Under the pieces are notes generated by a model. That model worked only from the letters and a program-made list of their open reading frames with translations. It made no database searches and was not told the origin of the DNA. The translations under genes and the position numbers were made by a program. From Perkinsus olseni (Eukaryota > Perkinsozoa > Perkinsida), in assembly GCA_013115125.1 (NCBI GenBank), contig JABANN010000095.1:1-64000 (forward strand): a stretch of 64,000 bases of DNA. The letters run 5' to 3'. Of this stretch, positions 24,315 through 35,503 are shown piece after piece (position 1 is the stretch's first letter; the number at the start of each line of letters is the position of its first letter).

Positions 24315-27071
24315 TGACCGAGGTTGAGCGGGCCAGGGTGAAGGGAGCCTTCAAGAGTCTTGATCTGGATGGAGACGGTCTGCTGTCGGAAGGAGATCTT
24401 GCTGAGTCAATCAGAATGGATGGCCTGGAGGTTTGGCAAGGGTTCAGTGTCTTGGACGTATCTTAGGTTGAAGCGCGGTGGTTACAAAAATTGCCTGAAT
24501 GGTTTGGTCATTACCAACTGAAGCTTTCCTTATACAGCGTGCTGTACATGGTATAATCGTCACGTCTCTCGGCACAAAGGGCGCCGCCGGCTGTCATCAC
24601 GCCAATTATATGCGATAGTCGTCTTCAAAACTCTTCCAGTGGCCGGCTGTTGTGGCCTTGTTCGTGTGAAGTCCTAAGCCTTGTCGTTGCTATTTCGGTA
24701 CAGTCAGATATCTCTCATCGTGATGAAATATCTTAGGTTGAAGCACGTGAATTACAGGAATTGCCTGAACAGATCCCACGGTATACACTTTTATATCTGT
24801 AGAGTCAGATATCCTCCATCATGACAGCGTATCTTAGGTTGAAGCGTGGTAATTACAAAAATTACCTGAACATTCTATGTTCTGTTATTCTAGTACAGTA
24901 AGATATCCCTCATCATAACAGCGTATCTTAGGTTGATGATAGGACTTTACTGTCCATGATGTGGGAGGTATCCGAACTCCGCCCTGTCTCTGGCTTCGAG
25001 ATAGACCTTGACCTCAACCGGCCAAGGCTCTCCCTACGCGACGTCGAACTCCTGTACTGCAACCTCTTCCGAAAGATACGGTCTTGTCACCCTTACAGGT
25101 ACGTCCGCGGAAAGAAAGATACCACCGCTCGTCACCCCAGACGTCTTTACGTCTATTTCCTTTATCGCATGCTGGACCCGAGAGCGGTGGAGTTTGGCAG
25201 GAGGACTCCGAGATCGTTGCAGCGGACCTCGACGGGGATACAGGGGTAATTGGTGACTGTGAGTCGAAGTCTTGGCTTGGTTGACGAAACGGTTGTGGTC
25301 GCGAAAGTAGCATAAAATACGCATAGCAAAACTCCGGGCCTGCCCTAGTAGCATCGATGATTCTTAATTTAAGAGCGTATCATCAGAGTCAGCGTTGTTT
25401 AAACCTTTCCTTCGACCCCTCAAATTCTGCACTCACACACTCAGGGTAGGGAATTCGTGCATATTTCCTACGCCCTCCCATAGCCACAGTAACATTGTTT
25501 CCGAGTTTTTTTTATGGTTCCCTGTTCGGCAGGTCAGGCAAAGCCGCGGCCTCTTACCGTCCGCCATCAATGAGAAGGAAAGCGCATACCAGCCGGATCA
25601 CTGTCGATGATGTTTTCTCTTTTCTTTATCCAATTATGTCTGCGGAAGAGCTGAAGAAGTAATACAGCTTCACGGGGGCCTTGGTGCTGATGTTCTGTCC
25701 TGTTCGGTGATGATGAGCAGCTTGACCTTGTTCGTATCTTGCACTATTGAGCTAAAGATACCCTTGCTATGGCGATTATTGATCAGGTATATGGTGCAAC
25801 TTTTCCCGCATCATCTCCAAGACAATGAAGAGCCACAGGCCAAGGACGGCTCTCCAAGATCGGAGTATCTTTCTATCCGTGAAGTGCAAGCTTCAACCTC
25901 TGTATTTCAGAGGCTCCATTTCAGCGCGTCACTTTATTCAACTATTCAAATCAAGTCTATGGAATCGTTGCAATCTTAACTTAGCCGACCGCCGTCACCA
26001 ACGGCCCCCCATACCAGTACGGGCACCACCTCATACCAACTTTTTCTCAACATATCTAACATTCAACGACCTCCCCCTTAGATAGCCCCACGCCGTATCA
26101 GTGCTCGAGAGAAGTATTTTACCTACTGTATGGAGATCCGCCAGCATGACCATGAAGAGCGTTTGCTGGCTCATCTGAAGGTATCTTTTGTGCATGCGTG
26201 CACGTTGCAGTACCAACCTTGTGCGCCCATTTCTCAACTGCTAGCCTTGGCAGGTCGAGCCGACACCGCCGGTTGAAGTCCTTCAGGCGACGTCTCAGGG
26301 AAGACGGAACGCAGTGAACGCCGAGGTACCGCTCGAAATGTTGAATTTCCACTATTAAGAGTGTGCAGGTACCTACCTCTCGCGAGAAGGAAACCTCTGC
26401 GGGAGGTGAATCTTAGGTTGATGCTTGCACTCGATAGGAATTTTCAGGCGCGCGACAATTTCCTCGACCGAAAGTGAAAATTAAGGTCGAGGGCGAAAAC
26501 ATCAATTCCGGTCCGGTGGTCAGGTGAGTCGAATCATCATCATTATCATCAGCTTCGCTCCGCCCTCCCACGTTTGTTTTTTTCAGATTGATACGTCAAC
26601 TCGCCGCCAAGCACGGCATTAGCCTCTCCGAGATGGAGCAAATCCACAGCGACTTTTCCAAGTACGATACCGATCACAGCGGCACCATCTCAAAGGAAGG
26701 TGGGACGCGGGCGACGGCTTCGACGGACTCACTGGGTGGTTGTTGTCTCAGAATTCCTAGCTCTCCTGAGGAAGGTTCTTCGAGTGTCGGGAGATGAGGT
26801 GGAGGCGGGTCGCCTGGACAGGGCCTGGGCGAACGTGCGCTCTAAATCAAAGGGAGAGGCCTCGCTCGAGGACTTCACTATTTGGTCGGTCTCCGTTGTT
26901 ACTGGGGCGATCAGAATCGTCGCTTCGCTCAGGTATAAGGGCAACTTCAGAGCAGCTGGTGGTGGTAGTAGCAGCAGCGGAGCGGAGTCCAAAGGAATGG
27001 ACAAGGTGCTCGGTCTGGCCATGAGGACCCCCTGGTCGCACGATAACGTCAAGGATGTGGCACGATGGTGA
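24315..27071 (+). CDS. EF-hand calcium-binding protein, multi-exon
   Basis: Two EF-hand loops are visible. Exon 1 (ATG 24315) reads RVKGAFKSLDLDGDGLLSEG, a full D-x-D-x-D loop. A later exon 26587-26699 reads FSKYDTDHSGTISKE; its intron 26700-26751 (52 nt) joins to EFLALLRKV, completing the second hand. Intron 26885-26932 (48 nt) joins FTIW to YKGNFRAAGG, and exon 26933-27071 ends at a TGA. The last three exons total 385 nt, in phase. The ~2.15 kb between exon 1 and 26587 holds a tandem repeat (24456-24945) and an open segment at 24956-25110; middle exons are unresolved, so two genes are possible. A calmodulin-like sensor role is inferred; no kinase or other domain is seen. Confidence 0.6.
24456..24945 (+). 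repeat. Tandem repeat, ~95-100-bp unit, 3-4 copies
   Basis: Units begin CGTATCTTAGGTTGAAGC, continue with a block like GGTRATTACAAAAATTRCCTGAA and end TCAGATATCYCTCATC. Starts are near 24456, 24728, 24829 and 24924; the copies at 24728 and 24829 are adjacent and about 100 and 95 bp long. A partial relative (TCTTAGGTTGATGC) occurs near 26409. The array lies in the inferred intron of the EF-hand gene. Confidence 0.85.
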
Positions 27072-27388
27072 TTCGGACTGTGATGGCGTTCTTGGTGGTT
27101 ATCGACCGACCCCAGGCACAGCGGGAGGAAGTCTAAGACGGGCGTTCCAACTAGAGGCTCTCTGAGGCCTTCAGAGGTAAATCTTCGCTGCTTATTTGCA
27201 TACCAACTTTTGCCCAATTCTTCAGAGTTCACCTCTTGAGACCACTCGACGACGTGTGGCAGCCCTCATCAAGCAACAACGTGGTCGTCAACTGGGCGGC
27301 GGCGGTGGCGACCCTTCCTAGTACCAGCATGTGCCCTGTTCTCGCTGTTGATGTCCACTGCATGGTTGTCGTGTTCATCTCTGTCTTC

Positions 27389-27439
<51 letters not shown>

Positions 27440-28152
27440 GTGGCTCCCTTCTCTTTCATTACCATGATGTTCCGCGGTATCAGCAAGAAGGCGGTCTGGG
27501 GAGTGGCCCGCAGGCCGCCAGTCAACACGGCAGCGGCCTCAGCTCGTATCCATCCGAGGCCGCCGACCATGGTGAATCAAGAGTAATATCCGACTTCTTC
27601 TCTAAGGGAAGATACTCCTCGTCGTCGTCGTCGTGAGCTCGGTTCGGTGGGTATATCGCGTACGATTACATTGGTAACCTAACTATAATCATATTCTCTA
27701 TCGTTATTGTATACCAAATGCCATATATTTATTAGTTACTTCCTCATTGTAATAATTTGTATTACTATTATAATACAATATAATTGTTATTATAATATCT
27801 TGTTGTTACTGTATTACATCTGTATATTACATCTGTATATACTGTATTACTGTATCAAGTACAATGTATTTGTATTATAATACAATTATATTATAACATC
27901 TTTATGGATACCTTATTTCATATTATCTAACCTATCGGTGTCCTTATTATCGTTACCATCCCAGGACTTACTCCCCCGTGTATCTTATCATGTGCCAACA
28001 AAGACCGTATCATGCCTCTTTGTGCGTCTAGTACGACAATTTTCTGAATCAAAATTTACCGTTCGTCCTAGTGATAGCGTCACCGAGACTGTTAATCTCC
28101 CCATCTCCAAATTTCGCTCCGCCGTCCAATAATGGGCATTTTCTCTTCTCAG
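27072..28152. other. Intergenic: TCA microsatellite and AT-rich tract
   Basis: Contains a (TCA)n run at about 27389-27439 (~17 units), which creates an artefactual poly-Ser frame, and an AT-rich stretch at about 27660-27960 made of short TGTATTA/ATAATA words, sharply unlike its neighbours. A family-2 intron-like motif (CATACCAACTTTTGCCCAATTC) with an acceptor follows near 27201-27226. No gene is supported. Confidence 0.6.
27389..27439. repeat. (TCA)n microsatellite
   Basis: About 17 uninterrupted TCA units; no coding support around it. Confidence 0.95.
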
Positions 28153-30116
28153 TCGGTACCTCTCCAAGGCCTTCTGCTCTGCTGCTGCTGCCTCTTCGAC
28201 CTTGGGTGCTCCTAAGATCGCCGACCTCGATCCGTCAGCTCCCAATTTCACCAATTCATTACGAGAAGTAGTACATTGCTGTCGGTCATGTGCCATACCG
28301 CTCCTCCCGCAACTCTCAGGTTTTAGAACAGGGGGAGCAGATATCAGCCCTCCCAGTGGCTGAGCGGCTGCAGCTTCTCACCGCCGTCGTGCAACATGGC
28401 AAATACGACGCATCTTCACCAGAGCTCAAGCACGTTCTTGACAGTAAGGTCGGAGGAATCTTTGATCGATTTGGATACGTCATGCTTGAAGGTACCGTAG
28501 CGGAAGCTCGCGATGGCTCAGTGCAGACCTCCGACGATCTCCTCCATCTCGCCTGGGTCCTCTGCGGCCTCAAACAGAAGGATGCCCTCCGAAGCCTCCT
28601 CCCTGCCATGAAACGTGAGCCTGCCACGATTCTCCCGCGCGCCACGAAATTATTCTCCCCGTCCAGGTCACGTGGAAGAGCCGGAATTGATGGTCTACGT
28701 GATGCACTATCTGCGCATGTCCGACACCAAGGGAGATCTCGCCGTCCATGGTCAGTCCTCGGCCCCGCAAGCTCGTCGCATCGTCTTTTTCCGCAGATTT
28801 CCGTACCATCGACCCCCTCATTTCGATTTCTCTGGGCCGCATAGATCAGCTCAGTGACGCCGGAGTAAAGCTCCTGCTGGGAGAGCTCGGGGCCTGCAAC
28901 TTCGCCACCAAGGCCGGCCGAGATTTTCTAGAGAGGTAATCGTCCTTGCCTTCGTAAAGCGGTCGATTTGCCCACATTAGGACCTCTTCGACCCTCGCCG
29001 TCGGCCTCCTCCCGCGTCTGAGTGAGCTTGACTCGTCGATGGTCGCCGCACTGGGAGCGCTCACGGCTGGAGCACGCCCATTCAGCGACGACGAGAAGGC
29101 CGCAGTGGAAGCGATCGCCTCTGCTGCCTCGGCCGCCGATCTCTCCGCCCTCCCAGTCCCGTCTCTTATTGGTTGCCTAAGGCTCAGCGAAGTGACTGGC
29201 CCGAATAAGGAACTCGCCCTCAAGTTTTACGACCGTGCCTTGGCGCTGTCCACCGAGCTCACCTACGACCAGACAGTGGCCTTGGCTCCCGAAGCCTGCG
29301 GCAAGGAGTGGCCCAAGGCGAGCCGAGAGACGATGGTCCAGAACTGCATGCAGATCATGAAGCGAGAGCTCGTGGATGGCTTCGTCAAGCTCGACGGTCG
29401 TCTGCCGGACCTGGCCCTCCTTGCCGAGCTGCTGTGGATTTCCGGGCGGCGAGATCGTGTGACGTTGAAGCGGATATCTGATCGGGTGTGTCGGCCTGAG
29501 GTGCGCGAACAGGCGGTGGCACAGGGCTTGGCGCCCTTCGACAATGCTGGTCACGCGGGGGTCACTTCGATAATGAAGGCTTACACGACTCACGGCTTCT
29601 GGCACCCCGGCACGGTCGAAGTCATCAATGAGGTCCTTACTCAGCCCGACTGTTGGAGTAGACTTCGGGACAATCGTACTCAGATCGCCCACCAAACGGC
29701 GCTGTAGGCAACTTGAGTTTATTTGTATCTTGCATGGGTCGACCTTGGATGCTCAGGTACCTGCTGGGAACGCAGTATTATAACGAAGATGTTATGAGAC
29801 CGATGGTTGATGATGTGACGAGGAGCGTCGCGGCCTGTGGCTACTTCGGCGGGCAGGGGCGTTTCGTTTACTACGGCGCTATCACATTTGTAAGAGTATC
29901 TTCCGCAAAGCGAAGATTTTGAGATTTCCGTGGTAGGCACTGGGCGAGCTCGGATACCGTCACGACGGTTTCGTAAACGCAGTGTATAGTGCGGTACGAG
30001 ACTGCTTCGCCCGTGGTCAGTGGGACAGCTTCTTCAACGGCGATGGTCGTTTCGAGGACCAACGCTTACAGGGGATCATCCACACTCTCTATGGCCTTAC
30101 TCTCCTCGGGTACTAG
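28153..30116 (+). CDS. Helical-repeat protein, probably organellar (5' exon missing)
   Basis: Exons 28153-28270, 28320-28614, 28667-28750, 28797-28935, 28981-29704, 29758-29889, 29937-30116; introns are 45-53 nt. With two bases from an unseen first exon the total is 1674 nt, a whole number of codons, ending TAG at 30114-30116. The N-terminal part RYLSKAFCSAAAASSTLG is basic/Ala/Ser-rich, like a mitochondrial presequence. The rest is mostly amphipathic helices with Leu/Ala spacing (for example DDLLHLAWVLCGLKQKDALRSLL), which resembles the helical-repeat RNA-binding proteins of organelles common in alveolates, but no PPR, OPR or RAP signature can be assigned with confidence. Its intron 28615-28666 carries the 20-mer and intron 28271-28319 carries the second intron motif. 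Confidence 0.72.
28271..28319 (+). repeat. 49-nt intron with second intron motif
   Basis: Contains TGCCATACCGCTCCTCCCGC then AACTCTCAG, matching 18 of 22 bases of the motif in PRP8 intron 1 (CATACCACTCCTTTCGTAAC then TC), same orientation. Confidence 0.75.
28615..28666 (+). repeat. 52-nt intron carrying the 20-mer
   Basis: GTGAGCC...GTCCAG intron joining LLPAMK to RHVEEPELM. Positions 28636-28651 read CGCGCGCCACGAAATT in gene sense, so the element lies antisense. Length equals the UGGT and CDC5L introns that carry it in the other orientation. Confidence 0.88.
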
Positions 30117-30571
30117 GCCGTCTACCGGAGATCGTGTCTATCATTTACTATCTTCATGAAATTATTTCAAATATGATATTTTATCGAATTATTTTTCCCT
30201 TCATAATTTTATTCCTATTATCTATGCTATCTGTGCGATCTTCGATATGTAAAGGGCCTTACCAGTAGATAACGAGCAGGTTACAGAATGAGCGAGTTAA
30301 CCTCAAATCATGTTATCCTCACGCCGATGATCATGTCCTTAGACTTACTTATCGTAGTACTGTCTTAATTGCCCTGCATCACTAAGTCTCGTGCTCCCTT
30401 TCTTTAGTGACTATGAGGTCTGTACCATACAAATGCCCTTCCGAATAGACAGTAAACAGGCATCCGTTTGAATGTAGATAGGCTACGGTTACTGTAAGGT
30501 TATAGAGCCATTAATTACATTGTTGTGCGCCAGCCAGTGCGTCGCCACAGCTCACCTGCTGTCCTCTTCAG
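30117..30571. other. Intergenic, AT-rich at its start
   Basis: About 450 bases after the helical-repeat gene, with an AT-rich segment near 30150-30240. The first exon of the next gene should lie here but could not be chosen among several short frames. Confidence 0.4.
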
Positions 30572-31609
30572 GGAGCACACTAGGCCAGACTGGGATGTGG
30601 TGCTCAACGGCTTCTTCGGCATGGATGGCCTCGAGAACTGGGTTTATGATCCGTCCACGTTCAAGTATCGTCAAGTCGTGCTCATCTCGCAGACTGCTGA
30701 TGATGAGACCCTGCAGAAGCTGTCGCCTAAGGTGAGCAAGCGTGCACTTGTAAATCGACCAGTGTCTCTGTGGCAGGCCAAATCGGCACTCGATGCTATC
30801 CGCTCCCAATTCAGCAGTTTTGATAGGAACGGCGATAGAGAGGAGTCCCGAAGGTGCGTCTCGAGCTCGCCGCGGTTACGCGTAGAAGTCTCTCAGGTCC
30901 CGAGAAGTCGCCGAGTTTGCAGACCGCGTGAAGAAGGCATGCCCGAGTATCATCTCGGCCACCGGCGTCGAAGTCGGCATGTATCGCGTGGACATGCGCT
31001 TTACCATCCCACAGGAGACCGCCTCCGAGCTGCTCGAGAGTGATGGTGAGTGTACTCGAGCTGAGGCTCAGCACAGATTCTACGCATCCTCCTCAGATGC
31101 TACGGTTGATCGAGACTTGGTTGTCGGTGTGCCGTACCGTTCCAAAACGCAGCTTTTGAGAGACGCTAAGGGCGAGTTTAGATACTCCAAGGGATCTGCC
31201 AAGTCAGCCTCGTCCTTGTTATCGTTATCGGATTGACTTTCTTTGCTGAACAGGTTCAGCGACATGCTGGTCTCCCGCTACTCCGGCTGGGACAGTGTCT
31301 ACCCGGTCACTGAATTCGAAGCCGCTGAATTGGCCGGCAGTCAGGATGATGATCTCATCAAGGGTTGGCTCGGGGATCTGGTCAAAAGTGCGGTCTGGAG
31401 AAAATCTCCGACCGAAGCTGCCCCGGCGACACACGCCGAGATGGGTACGTCTATGAAATATCGCCGGGTGTTTTTGTAGTGCTTTCTCAGGAGTATCCGA
31501 AGAGCCTTGTGAGAGTCCCGAAGTAGTGACTGAGTGTGCTGCTCCGCTGCCCCCCATGCCGCCGAGGCGCATCGTGACGCCCCCTCCACCGCCACCCCCG
31601 AGACACTAA
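30572..31609 (+). CDS. Uncharacterised multi-exon protein, Pro-rich tail
   Basis: Not recognised. Exons 30572-30731, 30777-30853, 30897-31202, 31254-31444 and 31491-31609; introns of 45, 43, 51 and 46 nt are GT-AG. The sum plus two bases from a missing first exon is 855 nt, in phase, ending TAA at 31607-31609. The sequence starts EHTRPDWDVVLNGFFGMDGL, has a charged middle (REVAEFADRVKKACPSI) and YSGWDSVYPVTEFEAAEL, and ends with PLPPMPPRRIVTPPPPPPPR, a likely SH3- or EVH1-type ligand. No signal peptide or membrane helix is seen in the part available. Cytosolic or nuclear location is a guess. Confidence 0.6.
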
Positions 31610-32328
31610 TGTAATCAATGCTTCATTTATTATCTGTAGAAAATACACCTCCAAATATTGTTTCTGAATAAGTGAGACCAGTGGTTTCGGCAATACCTGA
31701 GAACTTCAGATTTGCGTTTAAGGTTTGCAAGAGTTGCCTAAGGCGACGCGGCTTGACTCCTGAGATGGGAGGTAAAGTGGCCTAAGCTGAGTCGGGCAAT
31801 GATGGTTTGGAGGTGCGTACAGGCTATGAAGGGTGACTTTTTGGAGGGCTTTGTGACTCTGGAGGGTTTTGTCATTCATCAATGGTATTGTTACGATGAT
31901 CGACTCGGATGCTGGGCAACTCGGGGAACGCAGAGGTTTAGAAGAATGCGCCAACAAGGTTGGGGTTAACGCCCCCAGCCTAGCTCAACGAGTGAACACG
32001 TCACTCCCATCGTGGGCTATGCTGAGCCATATCATAGAAATCTTGTATTGATAACATAATAATAGTCTGACTCAGCTGCACGCAAGGCACTGATCCACCA
32101 CGAGGGGACTGCATGCCGGCGATGGGCTACAGAGCATGAATGATGAGAATGTTCCGAATCATCTGTCGCTCATCTCTAGCACAGACAAGTCTGGTGCGTC
32201 GAGCTGATGTTAAAGCTAGAGATAAGGTAGGCTTGAATACTGGTTTATAGTGCTGATTGAAAAACGGGTAGTCGACTCTCTCTGGGTCGGTGCACGATGG
32301 GCTTGAAAACCCCTTCGAGAAGTGTCAC
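31610..32328. other. Intergenic, nothing recognised
   Basis: About 720 bases between two convergent genes. No supported frame, repeat or RNA gene. Confidence 0.4.
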
Positions 32329-33149
32329 CTAGACCTTGGTGAGGCCTAGGCGACCACCTTCAAACGGCACGTAGATCGTTTTATCAGTGGCGGAGAGCAC
32401 TTGCGGTAAGTCACCGGTTATCAAACGTTTGGTTGGGCAAAAGCGTCTCACTCGTCGTAGGAACCGTTTCAAAGTACCCCGTCCAGCGGACTCCACGTCA
32501 TACCGAACGTAAGGCAGGCTACGATCGTTGGGGTGAAGCTGGAAAGTGAAGCGAGAAGTGACATCTCTGCCGCACTTAACGCGCAGTCCAACCAACCCGT
32601 TAGAGGCTATCTTGAAGTTGATCTCGAGATGAGGAGCCACGGGTTCCTTGTAAACGAACTCGCCCGGCATCAAATCATGCGCGACCCTCGTGAACAGGAT
32701 CTCGTGACCTCGGAAGTTGCTAACGAAAGAGTCGCCGGACTTGAACTTAAACTGTGTCAAGTCCCCATGTTGTGTCCCAGCAGAAGGCCCGTCTCCGTAC
32801 TCAGCGAGGCCAGTATCTACTAGAGCCTTCTCGATACCCATGTACCATTCGTGAGCCCAAACGTGGATCATCCACGGTGGATGAGTAAGTATCGAAAATT
32901 TATAATATGATGTAGCCAATACGGCCCGGCCTGGTAAGAAGTAGATGGAGCTACACCAAAAATTTTCCGACCAACAGGGTGTACAATTCTGGGTCGGGTA
33001 ATCGAGAAATTAAATGAAGCCATCCGCTCCTCAAAAAAGGTTATACGGTAGTTTTTCGCCTCGTGAACGTACTTGTCAACGCTTTGGGCCGTTGTGAGGA
33101 TAACCAGTACTTGAACGCCAATCAACTAAGTCGGGACGAAGGTGATCAT
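32329..33149 (-). pseudogene. Broken paralog of the 61.5-kb secreted protein
   Basis: ATG at 33149 opens MITFVPT, then TAG at 33126-33128, then the same frame continues LIGVQVLVILTTAQSVDKYV. This aligns residue by residue with the intact paralog (MSTSIPT-C-LAVIQAVLIVTTA), so the stop replaces residue 8 inside the signal peptide. The frame holds to about 32900, where homology jumps to another frame (FSILTHPPWMIHVWAHEW) and runs to the stop at 32329-32331. Shared blocks near the C-terminus are GEFVYKEPVAPHLEINFKI, LRVKCGRD, RFTFQL, RFCPTKR, DKTIYVPFEGGRLGLTK. One stop and one frameshift without a splice-site explanation argue for a pseudogene, though the second half could still be expressed as a shorter protein. 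Confidence 0.78.
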
Positions 33150-34715
33150 TCAGAAGTGGGGAGATCGATAACTCTCGTCGACGCTGCTATTGAACGCGGT
33201 AAAAACGACGAAGACCATCAACGATCGAAAGGCTCATGAGACCGACCATATGCCGTGATACGAAGACGTCAAGGACACCTCTAGTAATGAACGTGACATA
33301 ACAAGGACGTCTTGAAGTGAATGAGCGCTGGTAGCTAAGCTGGTAACTTGGCTGTGGTCTCACGTCACTGCCGGACACGAAAGCCACCAGAGAGTTCGCA
33401 TCCGTCGGAGCCACAAAGATTAGGTTATGCACTTTTGCACCAACAAGGCGAGCCTCACCAACCAATAGTCGGAGCTATAGAAGCCGAACTGTTAGGGTCG
33501 TTACTAGAGCCGTCGGGTTGAGCACGCCAATGTGTATGCGTGTACATTAAGCTGATCGATCTCACGAGTTAGCTATTCTCGTAGTTGCCCCTTTTCATAT
33601 ATTCACTCTTGCCGGCCTATCGGGTTCGTCAATCGTGGACTAGCCCTAATATCGTTAGTGCTCCAACGACTCCCGCAACACGACCGAGAGCGAAAGGTTT
33701 CCGTAACAACTTTCGGTCCACACTGGACCGTCCGGTGGTCGGTCCGCTTGGCGCTGCCAACTCGGCGGTGCCAATCGGATGGGACTCCCATCATGGGAGC
33801 GATGGGAACAGCATCGAATTCGATACCAACTCTGGTCCTCAGGGTTCGTCCGTCGGTAGAGGTCGTTACGCCACTCTCGTTGTCTACCTCGTAAACGAGC
33901 TATGGCTGATAGGTAAATAGTTATTAGCCAAGTCTAGACATTGAGCTTTTGTCGAATCGACGTGGGCCAAAATAGATATCAATGAGAGTTATACGACTTC
34001 GCTGGTTATCATCGAGTGGGTATCAGGGTTCACCGGCTATGGGAACCTTGATGGTACTTCTGGTCACAGAGGCGAAGAATAAATGGGAAGCGCGCTGCTA
34101 GCTTACCTTGCTACAACACCTCGCAGGTTATTCAACGATCCCTGCTCAGGATAGTCGCCTACCATTGCGCTGTGTGGATTCCACACTGTGGAACATGAAG
34201 GGCTAAAGCTGCCAGGCCCCGACACAATCTCCCGTCGGCAGGCTTCCACCATTGCTGGTGCGCAGACGGGGTCAAGTCTCATGCCTGCAGCAGGGCCGCT
34301 AGTGATCACTCACGCCGCTGGGCAGGACGCTCCCCAGCTGTGGATGGTGGTCGGAGAACGATGGGAAATGTTCTTAGGAGAGTTAACTGTTGGTATCTCG
34401 TTGAAACGGGAGCTCCATTGGAGCCAGCCTTCCGTGTAACCTGGGCATCAGCGGTCGGGACTCGACTGCAGTTGCCACGTTCGATGGGAGAACTGTAACG
34501 ATAGTGTGCGACTCGACACTTGTAACCGATTCGAGGCGAAGAAAGAATAATATCAGGAGCTAGGCGCGGAGCCTGTTTCACAAGGAAGGCTCCTCAAGGT
34601 ACAAGGGGCAAGGATCGTTGCTGCTCGATAAGGAGCCTCACGGTGCGTGCCAACCACAACAGCTGAACGATACTACCACCCTCGCCGGGCGAGCCCGAAA
34701 GAAAACGGCGATAGA
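33150..34715. other. Intergenic, one fragment of the Cys-rich peptide gene
   Basis: About 1.57 kb. Apart from the 30-bp fragment at 34120-34149 (listed separately), nothing is supported; open frames here lack ATG, domains or splice context. Confidence 0.4.
34120..34149 (+). repeat. Fragment matching the cysteine-rich peptide gene
   Basis: CTCGCAGGTTATTCAACGAT then CCCTGCTCA matches 36568-36597 at all but two of ~30 bases. In frame it encodes PRRLFNDPCSG and then a stop, so it looks like a partial copy or a truncated exon relic. Confidence 0.6.
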
Positions 34716-34922
34716 CGGCGAACACCGGTGTTACCCATCTCATCCGGTATAATTTCATCCATCACTCAACTCATCCATTCTTATCTCGCCCACGGCCATT
34801 CCATCCAGTGCAATTTCATCCGGCTCATTTCATCCATCGAAGAGCGCCCAAAAGTGAAAATTCTCATTCCACCCAGTTCTATTTCATCCAGTATCTTTTC
34901 GCCCAGGTGTTTTTCCATCCAC

Positions 34923-34979
34923 CGAATTTTTTCACATGCCATCGCGAAGCCGCTTCGCGATGGCATGTGAAAAAATTCG
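34923..34979. repeat. Perfect 28-bp inverted repeat, 1-nt loop
   Basis: Arms 34923-34950 and 34952-34979 are exact reverse complements around a single C at 34951 (centre ...CGCGAAGC-C-GCTTCGCG...). It lies at the inner edge of the left TIR region of the MULE and would extrude as a strong cruciform or hairpin. Confidence 0.97.
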
Positions 34980-34984
34980 CCGGC

Positions 34985-35085
34985 CTTGCACCCCTCCGTG
35001 CGCCTCGCTGCTGGTGGCCGGTATCGAACTTGAATCTCTCGCGAGCAAGCTCAACGTACTAACCGCTAGACCACAGCTCTTCCGT
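34985..35085 (-). other. tRNA-like sequence, degenerate
   Basis: On the minus strand TGGTCTAGCGGTTAGTAC matches a tRNA D-arm (A box, Glu/Asp type) and AAGTTCGATACC a T-loop (B box) about 30 bases later. The T-stem and acceptor stem do not pair well, so it is a tRNA relic or tRNA-derived element, not a confident tRNA gene. Confidence 0.45.
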
Positions 35086-35206
35086 AATTGAAGCACCTAT
35101 TTTCCCTTGCTTCTGGGTTCCCTGCTGAAGCCGATCAGTTCTATTTACAAACGTTCAATCGCGCTTTCCGTTATTCTTTCTCGTCTTGTAGTTCTACATC
35201 GCTCTC

Positions 35207-35503
35207 ATGAACCATGCCGGATCGACTGATAGGACGTCTAACTTAGCAGAAGCTTATCATCATACTCTCAACAATTTGATATCGGTGCGTCATCCTGGGT
35301 TTTATCATATTCTTCTCGTTAATACTGATCAATATGACGAGTATGATCGTTTGTTTCATCGCTTGCAATGTGGAGATAACTCCCGCAAGCCCACCAACAA
35401 CCGCAAAGAGTGCGAACCCTTAACTCTTAAACGAGCGTACAATGTCAATTTTCCAGAGTATTGGGGTACACCCTGGCACCCTACCCCCGAGCGTGTCTCT
35501 TAA
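35207..35503 (+). pseudogene. MULE transposase C-terminal remnant
   Basis: An open stretch of about 98 codons reading DRTSNLAEAYHHTLNNL, then RHPGFYHIL. This matches the region after the catalytic core in MULE transposases of the FLYWCH/MULE group, with the usual R-T-N-N...E...H...L and HP-x-F pattern. The DDE catalytic part upstream is missing, so it cannot be active. Confidence 0.6.

Noticed and set aside
27236-27586. Open frame with a poly-Ser run
   Set aside because: The Ser run is the (TCA)n microsatellite; no conserved flank or domain supports coding.
14573-29936. GTATCTT words in introns as U12-type 5' splice sites
   Set aside because: They lie inside the introns rather than at the first base, and the real 5' sites are ordinary GTAAG/GTGAG/GTAGG.
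33585-33920. 111-codon + frame
   Set aside because: It has no ATG at its start, no domain and no splice context.
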